Shown here: positions 26,812-37,708 of the stretch, piece after piece
How positions within the stretch are numbered: the first letter of the stretch is position 1
How the letters are laid out: every line of letters starts with the position of its first letter
NCBI GenBank assembly: GCA_003225175.1
Contig: QIBA01000045.1
Location: 16,170-80,169 of the forward strand
Source: Acidobacteriota bacterium
Lineage (GTDB): Bacteria > Acidobacteriota > Terriglobia > Terriglobales > Acidobacteriaceae
Direction of reading: 5' to 3'
DNA: 64,000 bases
Notes under the pieces: generated by a model
What the model saw: only the letters and a program-made list of their open reading frames with translations
The model's database searches: none
What the model was told of the DNA's origin: nothing
Made by a program: the position numbers and the translations under genes

Positions 26812-28344
26812 TTAGCGCGATAAGCTCGAGCTCTGCTGAAAGCTCGGCAGCAATCTCGAAGCTCCGCGAGTTGCGTAGTCCAGCACACCGGCAGGTCGAA
26901 CACCAAGCCAGATCGTGATGATGGCCGTGATCACGAGTGCGGCCGTAAGTCCGGGAGCAGCTCTCATCTCGAGCTTTTCCTCACCGGGTTGCGGTTCATA
27001 CATGTACATCACCACGATGAGACGCAGATAATAATAAGAAGCGACTGCGCTATTAATGAGGCCGATGATCGTAAGCCAAATGAGATCGCTCTTGATAGCG
27101 GCGTTAAACACGTAGAACTTAGCGAAGAATCCGCCAGTCGCCGGAAGTCCGAGTAGGGAAAGAAGGAAGATGGTGAGAGTCGCGGCCAATAGTGGGGACC
27201 GCTTTCCCAACCCGGCATAGTCTTCGAAGTTGACGTAGCGTTCGCCAGTACGCGCGAAGTGCGATACCACGGCGAAGGCGCCAACGTTCATAGCTGCGTA
27301 CGACGCTGCGTAGAAGATCGCAGCAGAGATGCCTGTATCGCGAGCATTGGGCGCGATCACGGCTGCAAATGCAATCAACAGATATCCTGCGTGAGCGATC
27401 GATGAATACGCGAGCATGCGCTTCACGTTGTTCTGCAGAAGCGCTCCGAAGTTTCCGAGAGTCATCGAAAGCGCGGCAGAGATCCAAACCAGCCAGAACC
27501 AGGCTTTGCTTGTATCGATAGCGGCGCCAAAAAGAATCCGAAGTAGAACCGCGAAGGCAGCCGCTTTGGGAGCCGTCGACATGAGAGCGACCACCGGAGC
27601 AGGCGCACCTTCATATACATCTGGAGTCCAAACATGGAATGGCGCAGAAGCGACTTTGAAGCCGAGCCCCACAAACATGAGCGCCACCGCAACGTAAGCG
27701 AGACCATAGCTGACTGGTGCTACCGAAGAGCCGAGCGCTACTTGTCCCGATTGAAGCGCACTGGATATTGTGTAAATGCTAGTTGATCCTGTCGCGCCAA
27801 ACATCAATGCAACGCCATAAAGGAAGAAGGCGGTCGCAAATGAGCCGAGAAGGAAATACTTGATGGAAGATTCGGCACTTGTGGCAGCCCGGTGTCGATA
27901 GCCCGCCAACACGTAAGTAGCGATAGACGAGATCTCGAGCGCAATAAAAATCAGCACCAGCTCGACAGCCGAGGACATCAGCACCATTCCCACTGTGCCA
28001 AACAGAATGAGCCCGTAATACTCGCCGCCGCGAATTTGCTGAGTTTCCAAATATTCGAATGAAGCCAGAATTACGACCGAGGAAATCGCACAGATCGTGA
28101 CGTGAAAGAAGACGCTGAACTCGTCCACACGGATCATATTGAACCATCCCCATCCGGGATAGTTCGTCTGATAAAGAGAGGCCACCAACGCCAGCAGGGT
28201 GCCAAACAGAGAAAAGATGCCAAGCGATTTGTGGCTGCTACGCTGGGGCAACAAAGGCTCGACGAGCATAACTATCAGGCCGCAAGCGCTCAGGATAAGC
28301 TCGGGCAGAATGCGGATATAGCTCAATTCGGGAGTCGGATTCAT
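26812..28344 (-). CDS. nuoN: NADH-quinone oxidoreductase subunit N
   Basis: 510 residues, about 14 helices, an antiporter-like proton channel of the complex I membrane arm. Conserved features include FEYLETQQIRGGEYYGLILF, the ELVLIFIALEISSIATYVLAG helix (key Glu), KYFLLGSFATAFFLYG and the broken helix around FKVASAPFHVWTPDVYEGAP with its Lys. It is the last gene of the nuo operon and overlaps the stop of nuoM by four bases. The gene order M-N at the distal end is the usual one for bacterial complex I. Confidence 0.95.
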   Translation of the reverse strand: MNPTPELSYIRILPELILSACGLIVMLVEPLLPQRSSHKSLGIFSLFGTLLALVASLYQTNYPGWGWFNMIRVDEFSVFFHVTICAISSVVILASFEYLETQQIRGGEYYGLILFGTVGMVLMSSAVELVLIFIALEISSIATYVLAGYRHRAATSAESSIKYFLLGSFATAFFLYGVALMFGATGSTSIYTISSALQSGQVALGSSVAPVSYGLAYVAVALMFVGLGFKVASAPFHVWTPDVYEGAPAPVVALMSTAPKAAAFAVLLRILFGAAIDTSKAWFWLVWISAALSMTLGNFGALLQNNVKRMLAYSSIAHAGYLLIAFAAVIAPNARDTGISAAIFYAASYAAMNVGAFAVVSHFARTGERYVNFEDYAGLGKRSPLLAATLTIFLLSLLGLPATGGFFAKFYVFNAAIKSDLIWLTIIGLINSAVASYYYLRLIVVMYMYEPQPGEEKLEMRAAPGLTAALVITAIITIWLGVRPAGVLDYATRGASRLLPSFQQSSSLSR

Positions 28345-29885
28345 TTAGCTGTGTTGCCCATCGCAAAAATGTGTGCCGCCGCCCTTGGTCTCACTTCCGT
28401 GGCGGCATTCACGGAACTAGGCCGCAAGGAGTGCTCGACTGATGGATCGATCATTCGTATCCACAATGGCGAAGCCACGCCCATAATCAAGGCCATAACA
28501 ACCATCGGAATCAGGCTGATTCGCTCGCGTCCATCAGCGTCAAATAGTTGCGCATTCACTGGCTGTGTTACTTCACCATAAAAAATGCGCTGATAAAGCC
28601 AGAGCAGATAGCCGGCGCTCCAGATCACACCTGTCGTTCCAATGATCCCGTACCACTGCCAGCTAGTAAACGCGCCGCTCAGGATGAGAAATTCACCGAC
28701 GAATCCATTCATTAGCGGCAATCCGACCGACGACAGCGTGATCATCAAGAATAGGGTGGAATAGACAGGCATTGGCGTCGCCAAACCACCGTACTCCCTG
28801 ATCTCGTATGTATGGCGGCGTTCATACAGCATTCCAAGAAGCATGAAGAGCGCGCCAGTCGAGATACCGTGATTCAACATCTGGTATACCGCGCCATCAA
28901 CTCCAACCTGCGTGAATGTGAAGATTCCGAGAACACAGAACCCAAGATGGCTAACGGAGGAGTAAGCCACGAGCTTCTTCATGTTCGGCTGCACCAAAGC
29001 GACGAGCGCGCCGTACACAATGCCGATCAAAGCAAGAATGTTGATCCAAAGCGCATGTTCGTGTGCCTGCGCAGGGAACAGCGTCGCATTGAATCGGAGC
29101 AATCCGTAGGTGCCCATCTTCAGCAGAACGCCTGCGAGCAATACGGAGCCAGCGGTCGGAGCTTCGACGTGGGCGTCTGGCAACCAGGTGTGGAACGGAA
29201 AGAGCGGAACCTTTACTGCGAAGGCGATAAAGAAGCCGAAAAACAGAAACTCAGCGGCACGATTAAAGCCTGTGATGGATCCACCTTGAATTGCGTTTTG
29301 AATCGTGACGTAGTCGAAGCTACTGGTGTGTATGTAGAACCAGATAATGGCACCGAGCATGAATACGGACGCGATCATCGTGTACAGGAAAAACTTGACG
29401 GCGGCATACACGCGGCGCTCGTGTCCATACATGCCGATCATCAACGCCATGGGAATCAGCGTAGCCTCCCAGAAGACGTAGAAGAGGAAAAGATCGAGCG
29501 AGACGAAAACGCCAATCATCGCCGTCTCCAGGATCAGCATCAGCACGAAGAACTCTTTGACCGCACCGTGGATCGACTTCCACGAAATGAGTACACAAAA
29601 CGGTGTGAGGAAAGTGGTGAGTAGGACGAGCCAGACCGAGATGCCGTCGACGCCCAAGTGGTAGTGAGTGTTCGGACTAGAAATCCATTGCTTGTCGACG
29701 GAGAACTGAAAGCCAGTTACACCGTGGCTCCAATACACCGGGAGGTGGAGCGAGAAGAAGAAAGCCAAAATGGAAACGACAAGCGCAATCCACTTGATGG
29801 CGCGATCGTTTCGCGGCATCAACATCAGGAGGATAGCTCCGGCGGCCGGCACGAATGTGATCAGGGTGAGGACTAGCTCGTTCAT
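28341..29885 (-). CDS. nuoM: NADH-quinone oxidoreductase subunit M
   Basis: 514 residues from ATG 29885, chosen because this codon overlaps the nuoL stop (ATGA) and gives the normal hydrophobic N-terminus [20 protein letters not shown]; the longer frame would add 20 non-family residues. Antiporter-like proton-pumping subunit with LFYVFWEATLIPMALMIGMY (key Glu), KFFLYTMIASVFMLGA, KVPLFPFHTWLPDAHVEAPT, and KKLVAYSSVSHLGF with the conserved Lys. Part of the membrane arm, coupled to nuoL upstream and nuoN downstream. Confidence 0.95.
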   Translation of the reverse strand: MNELVLTLITFVPAAGAILLMLMPRNDRAIKWIALVVSILAFFFSLHLPVYWSHGVTGFQFSVDKQWISSPNTHYHLGVDGISVWLVLLTTFLTPFCVLISWKSIHGAVKEFFVLMLILETAMIGVFVSLDLFLFYVFWEATLIPMALMIGMYGHERRVYAAVKFFLYTMIASVFMLGAIIWFYIHTSSFDYVTIQNAIQGGSITGFNRAAEFLFFGFFIAFAVKVPLFPFHTWLPDAHVEAPTAGSVLLAGVLLKMGTYGLLRFNATLFPAQAHEHALWINILALIGIVYGALVALVQPNMKKLVAYSSVSHLGFCVLGIFTFTQVGVDGAVYQMLNHGISTGALFMLLGMLYERRHTYEIREYGGLATPMPVYSTLFLMITLSSVGLPLMNGFVGEFLILSGAFTSWQWYGIIGTTGVIWSAGYLLWLYQRIFYGEVTQPVNAQLFDADGRERISLIPMVVMALIMGVASPLWIRMIDPSVEHSLRPSSVNAATEVRPRAAAHIFAMGNTAK

Positions 29886-31978
29886 GCGTGCAGCCCCATC
29901 CAGATCATGAAGCCGACGACGCAAGCGGCTCCAAGCGCGACCCAACCTGCGTAGGACCGAATGCTGCCGGATTGCATGCGGCGCGTTATTCCTGACAATA
30001 ACTTGGAGGTCGTGCCGGCGCCGTTCACGAGAGCATCAATCACTCCGACATCCACGCCACGCCAGAGTACATTGCGGGAGCCGTCGACGATGGGATTCAC
30101 CAGCGTTGCATAATACGTCTCGTCGACCCAGTATTTATTCAGCAGAATGCGATAAACACCTTTCAAATTTGTCGCGATGCGGTCGGGGAGCTCAGGACGC
30201 CGCACATAAAAGAGATATGCCAAACCGAGCCCAGCGAATGCCACGGCCACCGAAGCTCCGGCGAGCTCTAGCTCGAGACTCTTGTTCTCCTCAGGGCTCT
30301 CGGATTTCTGAGGCTCCGAGGGAAAGTTTTCTGTGGAACGCACTGGCTCGGAACTGGTATGGACGACAGGAGCGAGGAATTGATCGAATCTGTTGTGACC
30401 ATGGAGCGCCTCAGGAATTCCGAGCCAGCCTACGATGATGGAACCAATGGCAAGGACCACCAGCGGAGCGAGCATTATCCACGGACTCTCGTGAACATGT
30501 CCGGTGTGACCATAATTGCCATGACCGTGCTGGACTCCAGATTGATGACCCGCAGCAGCCTGCGCTGAGCCGGGAGCATGAACGCCTCCCGTAGGCTCCT
30601 CGTGTTCGTTATGGACTGCTTCGCGGCGCTCCCCAAAGAAGGTCATAAACCAGAGGCGGAACATGTAGAACGATGTCATTCCCGCGGTGATCAATCCGAT
30701 CAGCCAGAGGACCCAGTTTCCGTGATTCTTGTCAGAGAATGCCTTCCAGAGAATCTCATCCTTCGAGAAAAATCCGCTAAGTGGTGGAAATCCTGCGATG
30801 GCGAACGTAGCAATCGTCATCACCCAGAATGTCCACGGAATCAGCTTTCGCAGTCCTCCCATGTGGCGCATGTCCTGCTCGCCGCCGAGCGCGTGAATCA
30901 CAGATCCTGCTGCGAGAAAGAGCAGGGCTTTGAAAAACGCATGCGTCACAAGGTGGAAAATGCCCGCAGAGAACGCGGCCACACCGCAGGCCATAAACAT
31001 GTAGCCAAGCTGCGAGACCGTGGAGTATGCGAGGACGCGCTTAATATCGTTCTGCACCAGGCCGATGCTGGCGGCGAAGATAGCAGTCAACGCTCCGATA
31101 ATTGCAACCACGCGCAGCGCTTCCGGCGAGTGCAGAAATAGAACATTCGAGCGCGCAACTATGTAGACTCCTGCCGTCACCATGGTTGCAGCGTGGATCA
31201 GTGCCGAAACGGGAGTCGGACCCTCCATAGCGTCCGGTAACCAGACATATAGCGGAATCTGTGCAGATTTGCCGGCGGCACCGAACATTATAAGGAGCGC
31301 GGTAATCGTCAATACCCCGACGCTGGCTTCGACTGGTCGTCCAGAAATTGTCTTGAAGACCTTGTCATAATCGAGCGTTCCAAATTGTTTGATCAGCAGG
31401 AACATTCCCAAAAGGAACCCGTAGTCACCCACGCGGTTGGTGATAAATGCTTTTTTGCCTGCCTGGGCGGCCGAGTCCTTGCGAAAGAAAAATCCAATGA
31501 GCAGATACGAAGCCAGGCCGACGCCCTCCCAACCGACAAACATCAACAGGTACGTGTGCGCCAGCACCAGCGTCAGCATAAAAAACATGAAGAGGTTCAG
31601 GTAGGAGAAGAAGCGGTAATAGCCGCCTTCCTCTGCCATGTATCCGACCGAATAAATGTGAATCAGGAATCCGACACCCGTAACGACAAGCAGCATTGTC
31701 ACCGAAAGCTGATCGAGGTAGAAACCGTAATCGACACGGAACCCGCCAGCTTCGATCCACGGGAACAGACGCTCGATGTGCGGGATCTGTGCCTGCGATA
31801 GACTCGCAAATTGGCTGACCACCCACACTGCATAGGCGAACGTTGCGCCAGGAAAAACAAGCGCGATGGTGGCGACAAGATTGCGCGGGAATCGCTTGCC
31901 GAAAATGCCGTTGATGGCAGAGCCAATTAGCGGCAGAATCGGGATCATCCACAAGTTGAAATTCGTATTCGAATTCAT
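29882..31978 (-). CDS. nuoL: NADH-quinone oxidoreductase subunit L
   Basis: 698 residues. Most distal antiporter-like subunit with the long lateral helix. Motifs: [19 protein letters not shown] (key Glu), [56 protein letters not shown] and [20 protein letters not shown]. Between helices near residue 480-500 there is a His/Gly-rich loop ([14 protein letters not shown]) followed later by a Ser/Glu-rich linker, larger than in E. coli NuoL (613 residues). ATG overlaps the nuoK stop by four bases. Confidence 0.96.
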   Translation of the reverse strand: MNSNTNFNLWMIPILPLIGSAINGIFGKRFPRNLVATIALVFPGATFAYAVWVVSQFASLSQAQIPHIERLFPWIEAGGFRVDYGFYLDQLSVTMLLVVTGVGFLIHIYSVGYMAEEGGYYRFFSYLNLFMFFMLTLVLAHTYLLMFVGWEGVGLASYLLIGFFFRKDSAAQAGKKAFITNRVGDYGFLLGMFLLIKQFGTLDYDKVFKTISGRPVEASVGVLTITALLIMFGAAGKSAQIPLYVWLPDAMEGPTPVSALIHAATMVTAGVYIVARSNVLFLHSPEALRVVAIIGALTAIFAASIGLVQNDIKRVLAYSTVSQLGYMFMACGVAAFSAGIFHLVTHAFFKALLFLAAGSVIHALGGEQDMRHMGGLRKLIPWTFWVMTIATFAIAGFPPLSGFFSKDEILWKAFSDKNHGNWVLWLIGLITAGMTSFYMFRLWFMTFFGERREAVHNEHEEPTGGVHAPGSAQAAAGHQSGVQHGHGNYGHTGHVHESPWIMLAPLVVLAIGSIIVGWLGIPEALHGHNRFDQFLAPVVHTSSEPVRSTENFPSEPQKSESPEENKSLELELAGASVAVAFAGLGLAYLFYVRRPELPDRIATNLKGVYRILLNKYWVDETYYATLVNPIVDGSRNVLWRGVDVGVIDALVNGAGTTSKLLSGITRRMQSGSIRSYAGWVALGAACVVGFMIWMGLHA

Positions 31979-32289
31979 AGTTTGAGCAGGTTCACCTGAT
32001 CCACATTCAAGGTTTCGCGGCTACGAAACACAGCGAGAATAATCGCCAGTCCCACAGCGGCTTCTGCTGCAGCCACGACCATTACGAAGAAGACGAATAC
32101 CTGTCCGCTTACCTGATGCCAGTGGCTGGCGAACGCTACGAAGGCCAAGTTCACAGCGTTTAGCATCAGCTCAATCGACATAAAGATCGTGATGATATTT
32201 CGCTTAATCAGAAAGGAAGCCACTCCGATGGCAAATAGGAACGCACTGAGAATCAGATACCAAGAGAGTGGAATGGACTGTGTCATCAT
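31975..32289 (-). CDS. nuoK: NADH-quinone oxidoreductase subunit K
   Basis: 104 residues with three helices; carries the two membrane glutamates of the proton path, in [14 protein letters not shown] and [14 protein letters not shown]. Starts four bases inside the end of nuoJ and ends four bases inside nuoL, so J, K and L are translationally coupled. Confidence 0.96.
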   Translation of the reverse strand: MMTQSIPLSWYLILSAFLFAIGVASFLIKRNIITIFMSIELMLNAVNLAFVAFASHWHQVSGQVFVFFVMVVAAAEAAVGLAIILAVFRSRETLNVDQVNLLKL

Positions 32290-32786
32290 TGGCGCTCCTT
32301 CCTGGCCAGAACGACGGCTCCCATAATGGCAATCAGCACAAGGACAGAGGTAATCTCAAACGGCAGCAGGAATTCGCGGAAGAGAGCGATGCCCAATTCT
32401 GTGGTGGGAACGTAATATCCCCCGATCTGTACTTGTCCAAGCTGGGAACGAGAGGACGAGACCGTCCAGCAGAGCAATCCAAAAAGCGCGATAAGACCGG
32501 GTACGCCTAGCACTAGGGCAACGCGGCTGCCATGGGTGCGCTCCTCTTCGCCGGCGTTCAGCAACATGATCACGAAGACAAACAGGACCATGACGGCGCC
32601 GGCATAGACAATTATCTGAACGGCGGCCACGAATTCTGCGCCTAACAGCAGGAACAGCAATGCGAGCGATCCCATAACGACGATCAGCGACAGAGCGCTG
32701 TTCACGGGGTGGCGTTGCAGCAGGAAATTCAGGGCTCCCGCCACACAGATTCCGCCGAAGATAAGGAACAAAATCGTGTGAAGCAT
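32286..32786 (-). CDS. nuoJ: NADH-quinone oxidoreductase subunit J
   Basis: 166 residues from ATG 32786; the upstream frame (to 32876) runs into the nuoH coding sequence and is not used. Five helices, with the typical NPVNSAL-like [20 protein letters not shown], the broken helix [20 protein letters not shown] and IMLLNAGEE. It begins 13 bases after the nuoH stop. In the standard order nuoI sits between nuoH and nuoJ; here there is no room for it. Confidence 0.95.
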   Translation of the reverse strand: MLHTILFLIFGGICVAGALNFLLQRHPVNSALSLIVVMGSLALLFLLLGAEFVAAVQIIVYAGAVMVLFVFVIMLLNAGEEERTHGSRVALVLGVPGLIALFGLLCWTVSSSRSQLGQVQIGGYYVPTTELGIALFREFLLPFEITSVLVLIAIMGAVVLARKERQ

Positions 32787-32799
32787 TTCCGTTCCGAGA

Positions 32800-33870
32800 C
32801 TAAGACCGCAGTGCCAGCACCAGGCTGGTGACCACAATGTTCGCAATCGATAGGGGTAGCAGAAATTTCCAGCCAAAAGCCATCAATTGATCGTAGCGGA
32901 AGCGCGGAAGCGTCCCGCGAACCCAGATATACACAAAGATAAAGAAGAACACCTTCACAAAAAACCAGAACAGCGGCGAAATCATCAGCCAGATTGCTGG
33001 CACAGGCAGATGCAGTCCCTCCAGCGGACTGTGCCAGCCGCCAAAGAAGAGCAGAGTCGCCAGACACGCTACAGTTACCATGTTGCAGTATTCAGCCATG
33101 AAGAACATGGCAAATTTCATGGCGCTGTATTCGGTGTGATAGCCGGCAACCAGTTCGGTCTCCGCCTCAGGCAGATCAAATGGAATGCGGTTCGTCTCCG
33201 CGTACGCCGCCATGATGTAGATAAAGAAAGCGACGAACTGCAGACCTCCGAAAAAGTTCCAGTTCAGGAGGGAGCCGGCCTGAGAATCAACAATCTGTCG
33301 TAGGCTCAAGCTCCCGGCAAGAAGCAGCACGCCGACCAGCGAGAGCCCAAGCGCCAATTCATAGCTGATGAGCTGCGCGCTTGCTCTCAAAGATCCAAGC
33401 AGGGAATATTTCGAATTCGAAGACCAACCCGAAAGTGCAACTCCATAAACTCCCAGCGAAGTGATACCAAGAATGATTAGCAGGCCGATGTTGATGTCCT
33501 GAATCCCGTTGCCGTTCCAAAACGCAGTCGTTTGCAGGGGTATGTGATAGCTGCCTATCGTCCATTCTCCACCAAATGGGATGATGGAGATCGAGATCAG
33601 CGAAAGAGTAAGCGCGATCATCGGAGCTGCTATGTAAAGTGGTTTATAGACGCTGTCGGGAATGATGTCTTCTTTGAGGATGAACTTGATGCCATCTGCC
33701 AAAGGTTGCAGCAAACCGAACGGCCCAACGCGATTGGGACCCCAGCGGTTCTGCATGCGCGCAATAACCTTGCGCTCCATGAGCACGATGTACGCCACTG
33801 CTGTCAGCAGGATAAAGAGCAGCAGCGCGATTTTTATAACCGCAAAGATGAGGTATTGAAGCAATTCCAA
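32800..33870 (-). CDS. nuoH: NADH-quinone oxidoreductase subunit H
   Basis: 356 residues, eight helices, forms the quinone chamber with NuoB and NuoD. Signature VLMERKVIARMQNRWGPNRV and GPFGLLQPLADGIKFILKED in the first loop, RIPFDLPEAETELVAGYHTE in the conserved third loop, and RGTLPRFRYDQLMAFGWKFL near the end are all present. Separated from nuoG by 113 bases with no gene or clear terminator. Quinone-site acidic residues appear intact. Confidence 0.96.
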   Translation of the reverse strand: MELLQYLIFAVIKIALLLFILLTAVAYIVLMERKVIARMQNRWGPNRVGPFGLLQPLADGIKFILKEDIIPDSVYKPLYIAAPMIALTLSLISISIIPFGGEWTIGSYHIPLQTTAFWNGNGIQDINIGLLIILGITSLGVYGVALSGWSSNSKYSLLGSLRASAQLISYELALGLSLVGVLLLAGSLSLRQIVDSQAGSLLNWNFFGGLQFVAFFIYIMAAYAETNRIPFDLPEAETELVAGYHTEYSAMKFAMFFMAEYCNMVTVACLATLLFFGGWHSPLEGLHLPVPAIWLMISPLFWFFVKVFFFIFVYIWVRGTLPRFRYDQLMAFGWKFLLPLSIANIVVTSLVLALRS

Positions 33871-33983
33871 TTCTCTTTAAGTTCTGAACCGTTATCTTGA
33901 TCCGCTTGGTGTCACCCTGATCCTGTAAGCAGGGGCTCTGGCCTGTATCAACTGCAGACTTCAAAAACAGACGGAATCAATCT

Positions 33984-36353
33984 CTAATCGGCCGGAATTT
34001 GTGCTTCGACCGTTGTAGCTTGTCGGTTCTCAATGACCGAATTGAGAGTGTTCGAATACCGGCCGAGTGTGCCGGACGTGAAGAGCGTGTCATTGGCCGG
34101 AACAATGCTTTCCGGCGATGAAGGTTGTGAGATAGAGCTGAACTCTGGAGCCAGAGTGTGAACGTCACCTCCGGAAAACAGGTTCAGCCGTGAGAAGTTG
34201 TAACCGGGAACAAGCCGCTGGATCTCGTCCAGCAATGCCTCTGGATCGAACGGACTAAGCTTAGGCTCAAGATTCCGGGCACTAAGCCACACAAGGTGCT
34301 GATCCGCTTCTCCGGATTGCGCTCCACGACTCTGTCCCATATCGGCACGAATGCCCTTCCCGAAAGGAACCAGCTTGTGGACGTCTGCTCCCATGCGATC
34401 GGCAATGCGGACGATCAGCTCGAAGTCGGTGCGCACTCCGGCCAAATCGCCAGCCTTCTTCAAAAGCTGAAGGTCGCCGTAAGTGTTGGAATATGTGCCG
34501 GCTTTCTCATAAGCATTTGCCGCAGGGAGGAAAACTTCCGCTATAGTCGCGGTCTCGGTGAGAAACAGATCCTGCACGACAATGCAAGTATTTTTCAAAG
34601 CAAACGGATCGATGTTGTAACGGGCTACAGGATTCGATCCGACTATGTAGAGCGCGCCGAGTTTGCCGGATTTGGCGGCGGAGAACATGCCCTGGATGTC
34701 GAGTCCAGCCTGCCCTGGCATCAAGGATCCGTATTCCTGCGCAAAGGCCGAGTTGCTCGAGACTGGAGTGAATCCCGGGAGCAGATGGGGATACAGACCC
34801 ATGTCAGCAGCGCCGCGGGAGTTTGAGTAGTCGCCTAGACAGATGAATTTGGCCGACTGCGCCGATCCCCACTTCACAAGCCTAAAAACGTCGTCGCCGC
34901 GCAACTCGGAACCAAAGACAATGATCAGCTCTTTCTCGCCCTTTACCTTGTCGCGGAACTCTCGAAGCAGGTCGCGGCTGAGACTGCTAGACTGCAACTG
35001 ACTGGCGACTGAATCATCCCCGCCCAGATATCGAACCATCAAACTCTCGCCGCCATCCATCGGAACCTGCGCGTAAGCGCGAGCTTGGCGACGCAACTTG
35101 ATGTCTCCCGAATTCACGATGTAAATACGGCCATTGTGAATACGAACGTTGGTGCGGAGATTCCAGGCAAGCAAAGGATGCTGCTCAGTGGGGTCGTTCC
35201 CAATGAGCAGAACTGCTGGAGCAGTCGTCACTTCGCGCAGTGTCGCCGTTATGTTCTGCTTGCCTGCAACGGCCTTGGCGAATGCAGGATAATCGGCCGT
35301 TTGGTGATGATCGATGTTGTTCGTCCCCAAAATAGAGCGCGCGAACTTTTGCAGCAGATAGTTCTCTTCGTTAGTTGTGCGATTCGAACCGATTACACCG
35401 ATTGCGCCCCCGCCTTGTGAATCGCGAATCTGCTTGAAGCGGTTCGCGACGTGATCGATGGCTTGCTCCCAGGAAACTGCCATCAGCTTGCCATCGCGAC
35501 GGACTAGAGGCTGCGTTATGCGGTCGTCGGAATTCGCAAAATCGAAGGCATAGCGACCCTTGATGCAGAGGAAATCGCCGTTTATGCCGCTCTTATCACG
35601 ATTGTCACCACGAACGATCTCCATCCCACCTTTGGAACGACGCACACCAAGAGTTGTCTTGCAACCGTCGGCGCAATGCGTGCAGATGGTGCCGACGTGG
35701 TTCATCTCCCATGGACGAGTCTTGTAACGGTACGCGCCCGACGTGAGTGCGCCGACAGGACAGATGTCGATGCACATGCCGCACTCTTCGCACTCGAGAT
35801 GATCCTGCTTATTCGGAGCAATCAGGGATGCCACGCCTCGGTTTTGTACGCCGAGCGCCCATACGTCCATTCCTTCACCACACACACGAACGCAGCGATA
35901 GCAAAGAATGCAGCGCGGCCGATCAAAGAAGACGACAGGTGACCACTGCTGCTCCTCTTTGTGCTGCTTGGACTCCATGTACTGTGATTCCGCCGCGCCG
36001 TAGGCGAAGGTCATATCCTGCAATTCGCATTCTCCGCCAGCATCGCAGACCGGGCAATCAAGAGGATGATTTCCGAGCAAAATCTCAACCGTTGCTTTAC
36101 GAGCCTGATGGACCTCAGGGGTAGCGGTAATGACGATCATGCCGTCCGTAATCGGTACGGTGCACGCCGTCTGAAGCTTCGGCATCTTCTCGATGCGCAC
36201 CAGGCACATACGGCATGCGCCCTGAACTGATAGTCCGGGGTAGTAGCAGAAGGCGGGCACTTCAACGCCTGCGCTCTTGCAGGCCTCAATGAGAAGCGTT
36301 CCCGCAGGTGCGGTAACCTTCTTGCCGTCGACAGTGATGGTTACGTCAGCCAT
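33984..36353 (-). CDS. nuoG: NADH-quinone oxidoreductase subunit G
   Basis: 789 residues, large iron-sulfur subunit of the peripheral arm. The N-terminal [2Fe-2S] domain has CYYPGLSVQGACRMC; the His-Cys cluster has HPLDCPVCDAGGECELQD; two [4Fe-4S] sites follow (CILCYRCVRVC, CEECGMCIDICPVGAL); then the molybdopterin-oxidoreductase-like domain begins with CTHCADGC, an extra four-Cys site of N7 type, and continues to the C-terminus without an expected molybdenum function. It lies 20 bases after nuoF. Transfers electrons from NuoF toward the quinone-side clusters. Confidence 0.95.
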   Translation of the reverse strand: MADVTITVDGKKVTAPAGTLLIEACKSAGVEVPAFCYYPGLSVQGACRMCLVRIEKMPKLQTACTVPITDGMIVITATPEVHQARKATVEILLGNHPLDCPVCDAGGECELQDMTFAYGAAESQYMESKQHKEEQQWSPVVFFDRPRCILCYRCVRVCGEGMDVWALGVQNRGVASLIAPNKQDHLECEECGMCIDICPVGALTSGAYRYKTRPWEMNHVGTICTHCADGCKTTLGVRRSKGGMEIVRGDNRDKSGINGDFLCIKGRYAFDFANSDDRITQPLVRRDGKLMAVSWEQAIDHVANRFKQIRDSQGGGAIGVIGSNRTTNEENYLLQKFARSILGTNNIDHHQTADYPAFAKAVAGKQNITATLREVTTAPAVLLIGNDPTEQHPLLAWNLRTNVRIHNGRIYIVNSGDIKLRRQARAYAQVPMDGGESLMVRYLGGDDSVASQLQSSSLSRDLLREFRDKVKGEKELIIVFGSELRGDDVFRLVKWGSAQSAKFICLGDYSNSRGAADMGLYPHLLPGFTPVSSNSAFAQEYGSLMPGQAGLDIQGMFSAAKSGKLGALYIVGSNPVARYNIDPFALKNTCIVVQDLFLTETATIAEVFLPAANAYEKAGTYSNTYGDLQLLKKAGDLAGVRTDFELIVRIADRMGADVHKLVPFGKGIRADMGQSRGAQSGEADQHLVWLSARNLEPKLSPFDPEALLDEIQRLVPGYNFSRLNLFSGGDVHTLAPEFSSISQPSSPESIVPANDTLFTSGTLGRYSNTLNSVIENRQATTVEAQIPAD

Positions 36354-36373
36354 TTCCGAGATATGTGATTTCC

Positions 36374-37708
36374 TTAAGCGATGGCCATTTCTCTCGACAC
36401 GGGCTCAAATGGGCACGGCTTGCCATCGAGATGCTCTTCGAACTCCTGGCGCCATTTTTTCACAATGGAGATGGTTGGGAATGCAGCCGCGTCTCCCAGA
36501 GCGCAGAATGTTCGTCCAGCCATGTTGTTCGCGAGATACAGCATTTGATCGATATCCTTATTAACGCCGCCTCCATCGTGGAAGCGCGTGAGGGTCTTCT
36601 TCAGCCAGTCGGTGCCTTCGCGGCATGGAATGCACCAGCCACAACTCTCGTGTTGGTAAAACTTCATGATGCGCAGCGCGACCTTCACCATACATGTCTG
36701 ATCATCGATCGCCACTACTCCACCTGACCCAAGGAACTCGCCGCGCCTCGCAAACCAGTCGTAGTCCATCGTCGCGGACTCGGCTTCTTCCTGGTTCAGC
36801 AGGAACGTCGACGACCCGCCGGGGACGAGAGCTTTCAATTTGCGTCCGTTCGGAATACCGCCGCCCACTTCATAGATCATTTTCTTTGAAGGATATCCAA
36901 GCGGTAATTCGTAAACGCCAGGTTTGTTGAAGTGTCCTGTTAGGCAAGTCAGGCGCGTGCCACCATTCTTTTCATTCGGTCCGAAGCTCACGTACCATTT
37001 ACCGCCATTCAGAATGATTGGAGGAACGGTGGCGATCGTCTCAACATTGTTAATGACCGTTGGACCGCCGTAGAGACCTTTGATAGCAGGGAAAGGCGGC
37101 TTCAGGCGCGGCAATCCGCGCTTGCCTTCGAGTGACTCCATCAGTGCAGATTCTTCACCTACTTCGTACGCTCCCGCGCCGGTGTGAGTCAGTATGTTGA
37201 ACTCGCGTCCGCTGCCGAAGATGCTGTTGCCGAGAAAACCCTTCACGTAGGCGTCGGCTACGGCTTTCTCCATAATTTCGAGAAGATAGCGATATTCTCC
37301 CCGTAGATAAATGAAGCCGAGCTTCGCGCCAACTGCCAATCCAGCAATGATCACGCCTTCGATAATTGCATGCGGATCGTATTCGACCAGCAGCCGATCT
37401 TTGCAGGTGGCAGGCTCGCTCTCGTCGCCGTTGATGAGAATGTATTTCGGAGCTTCAGATTGCTTGGGAATGAACGACCATTTCATTCCGGTGGCGAAGC
37501 CGGCACCTCCTCGACCGCGCAACCCAGATGCCTTTACTTCATTGATGATGTCGTCGGGCTGCATCTCCAGCGCTTTGCGGGCAGCTTTGTAGCCGCCGAG
37601 TTCAATGTAGCGATCGATGTTTTGCGCGCCGTGGCCAAAACGCTTCGAGATAATACGAACCTCGTCGGGATGTGAGGCCAGCGGCGTTGGCGTGTAGATC
37701 GTCTTCAC
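36374..37708 (-). CDS. nuoF: NADH-quinone oxidoreductase subunit F
   Basis: 444 residues, the NADH/FMN-binding flavoprotein. FMN/NADH motif GLRGRGGAGFATGMKWSF, INGDESEPATCKDR, GAGAYEVGEESALMESLEG, and the N3 [4Fe-4S] ligands in ESCGWCIPCREGTDW plus a later Cys in GRTFCALGD. Starts four bases inside nuoE (ATGA overlap). Accepts hydride from NADH and feeds the NuoE and NuoG clusters. Confidence 0.97.
   Translation of the reverse strand: MKTIYTPTPLASHPDEVRIISKRFGHGAQNIDRYIELGGYKAARKALEMQPDDIINEVKASGLRGRGGAGFATGMKWSFIPKQSEAPKYILINGDESEPATCKDRLLVEYDPHAIIEGVIIAGLAVGAKLGFIYLRGEYRYLLEIMEKAVADAYVKGFLGNSIFGSGREFNILTHTGAGAYEVGEESALMESLEGKRGLPRLKPPFPAIKGLYGGPTVINNVETIATVPPIILNGGKWYVSFGPNEKNGGTRLTCLTGHFNKPGVYELPLGYPSKKMIYEVGGGIPNGRKLKALVPGGSSTFLLNQEEAESATMDYDWFARRGEFLGSGGVVAIDDQTCMVKVALRIMKFYQHESCGWCIPCREGTDWLKKTLTRFHDGGGVNKDIDQMLYLANNMAGRTFCALGDAAAFPTISIVKKWRQEFEEHLDGKPCPFEPVSREMAIA

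Noticed and set aside
28812..29624. 270-codon plus-strand open frame opposite nuoM
   Set aside because: It lies wholly inside nuoM on the other strand, is rich in charged residues typical of an antisense frame of a membrane protein gene, and has no ribosome site.
30578..31141. 187-codon plus-strand frame opposite nuoL
   Set aside because: Antisense shadow of nuoL with Cys/His/Arg-rich composition and no family resemblance.
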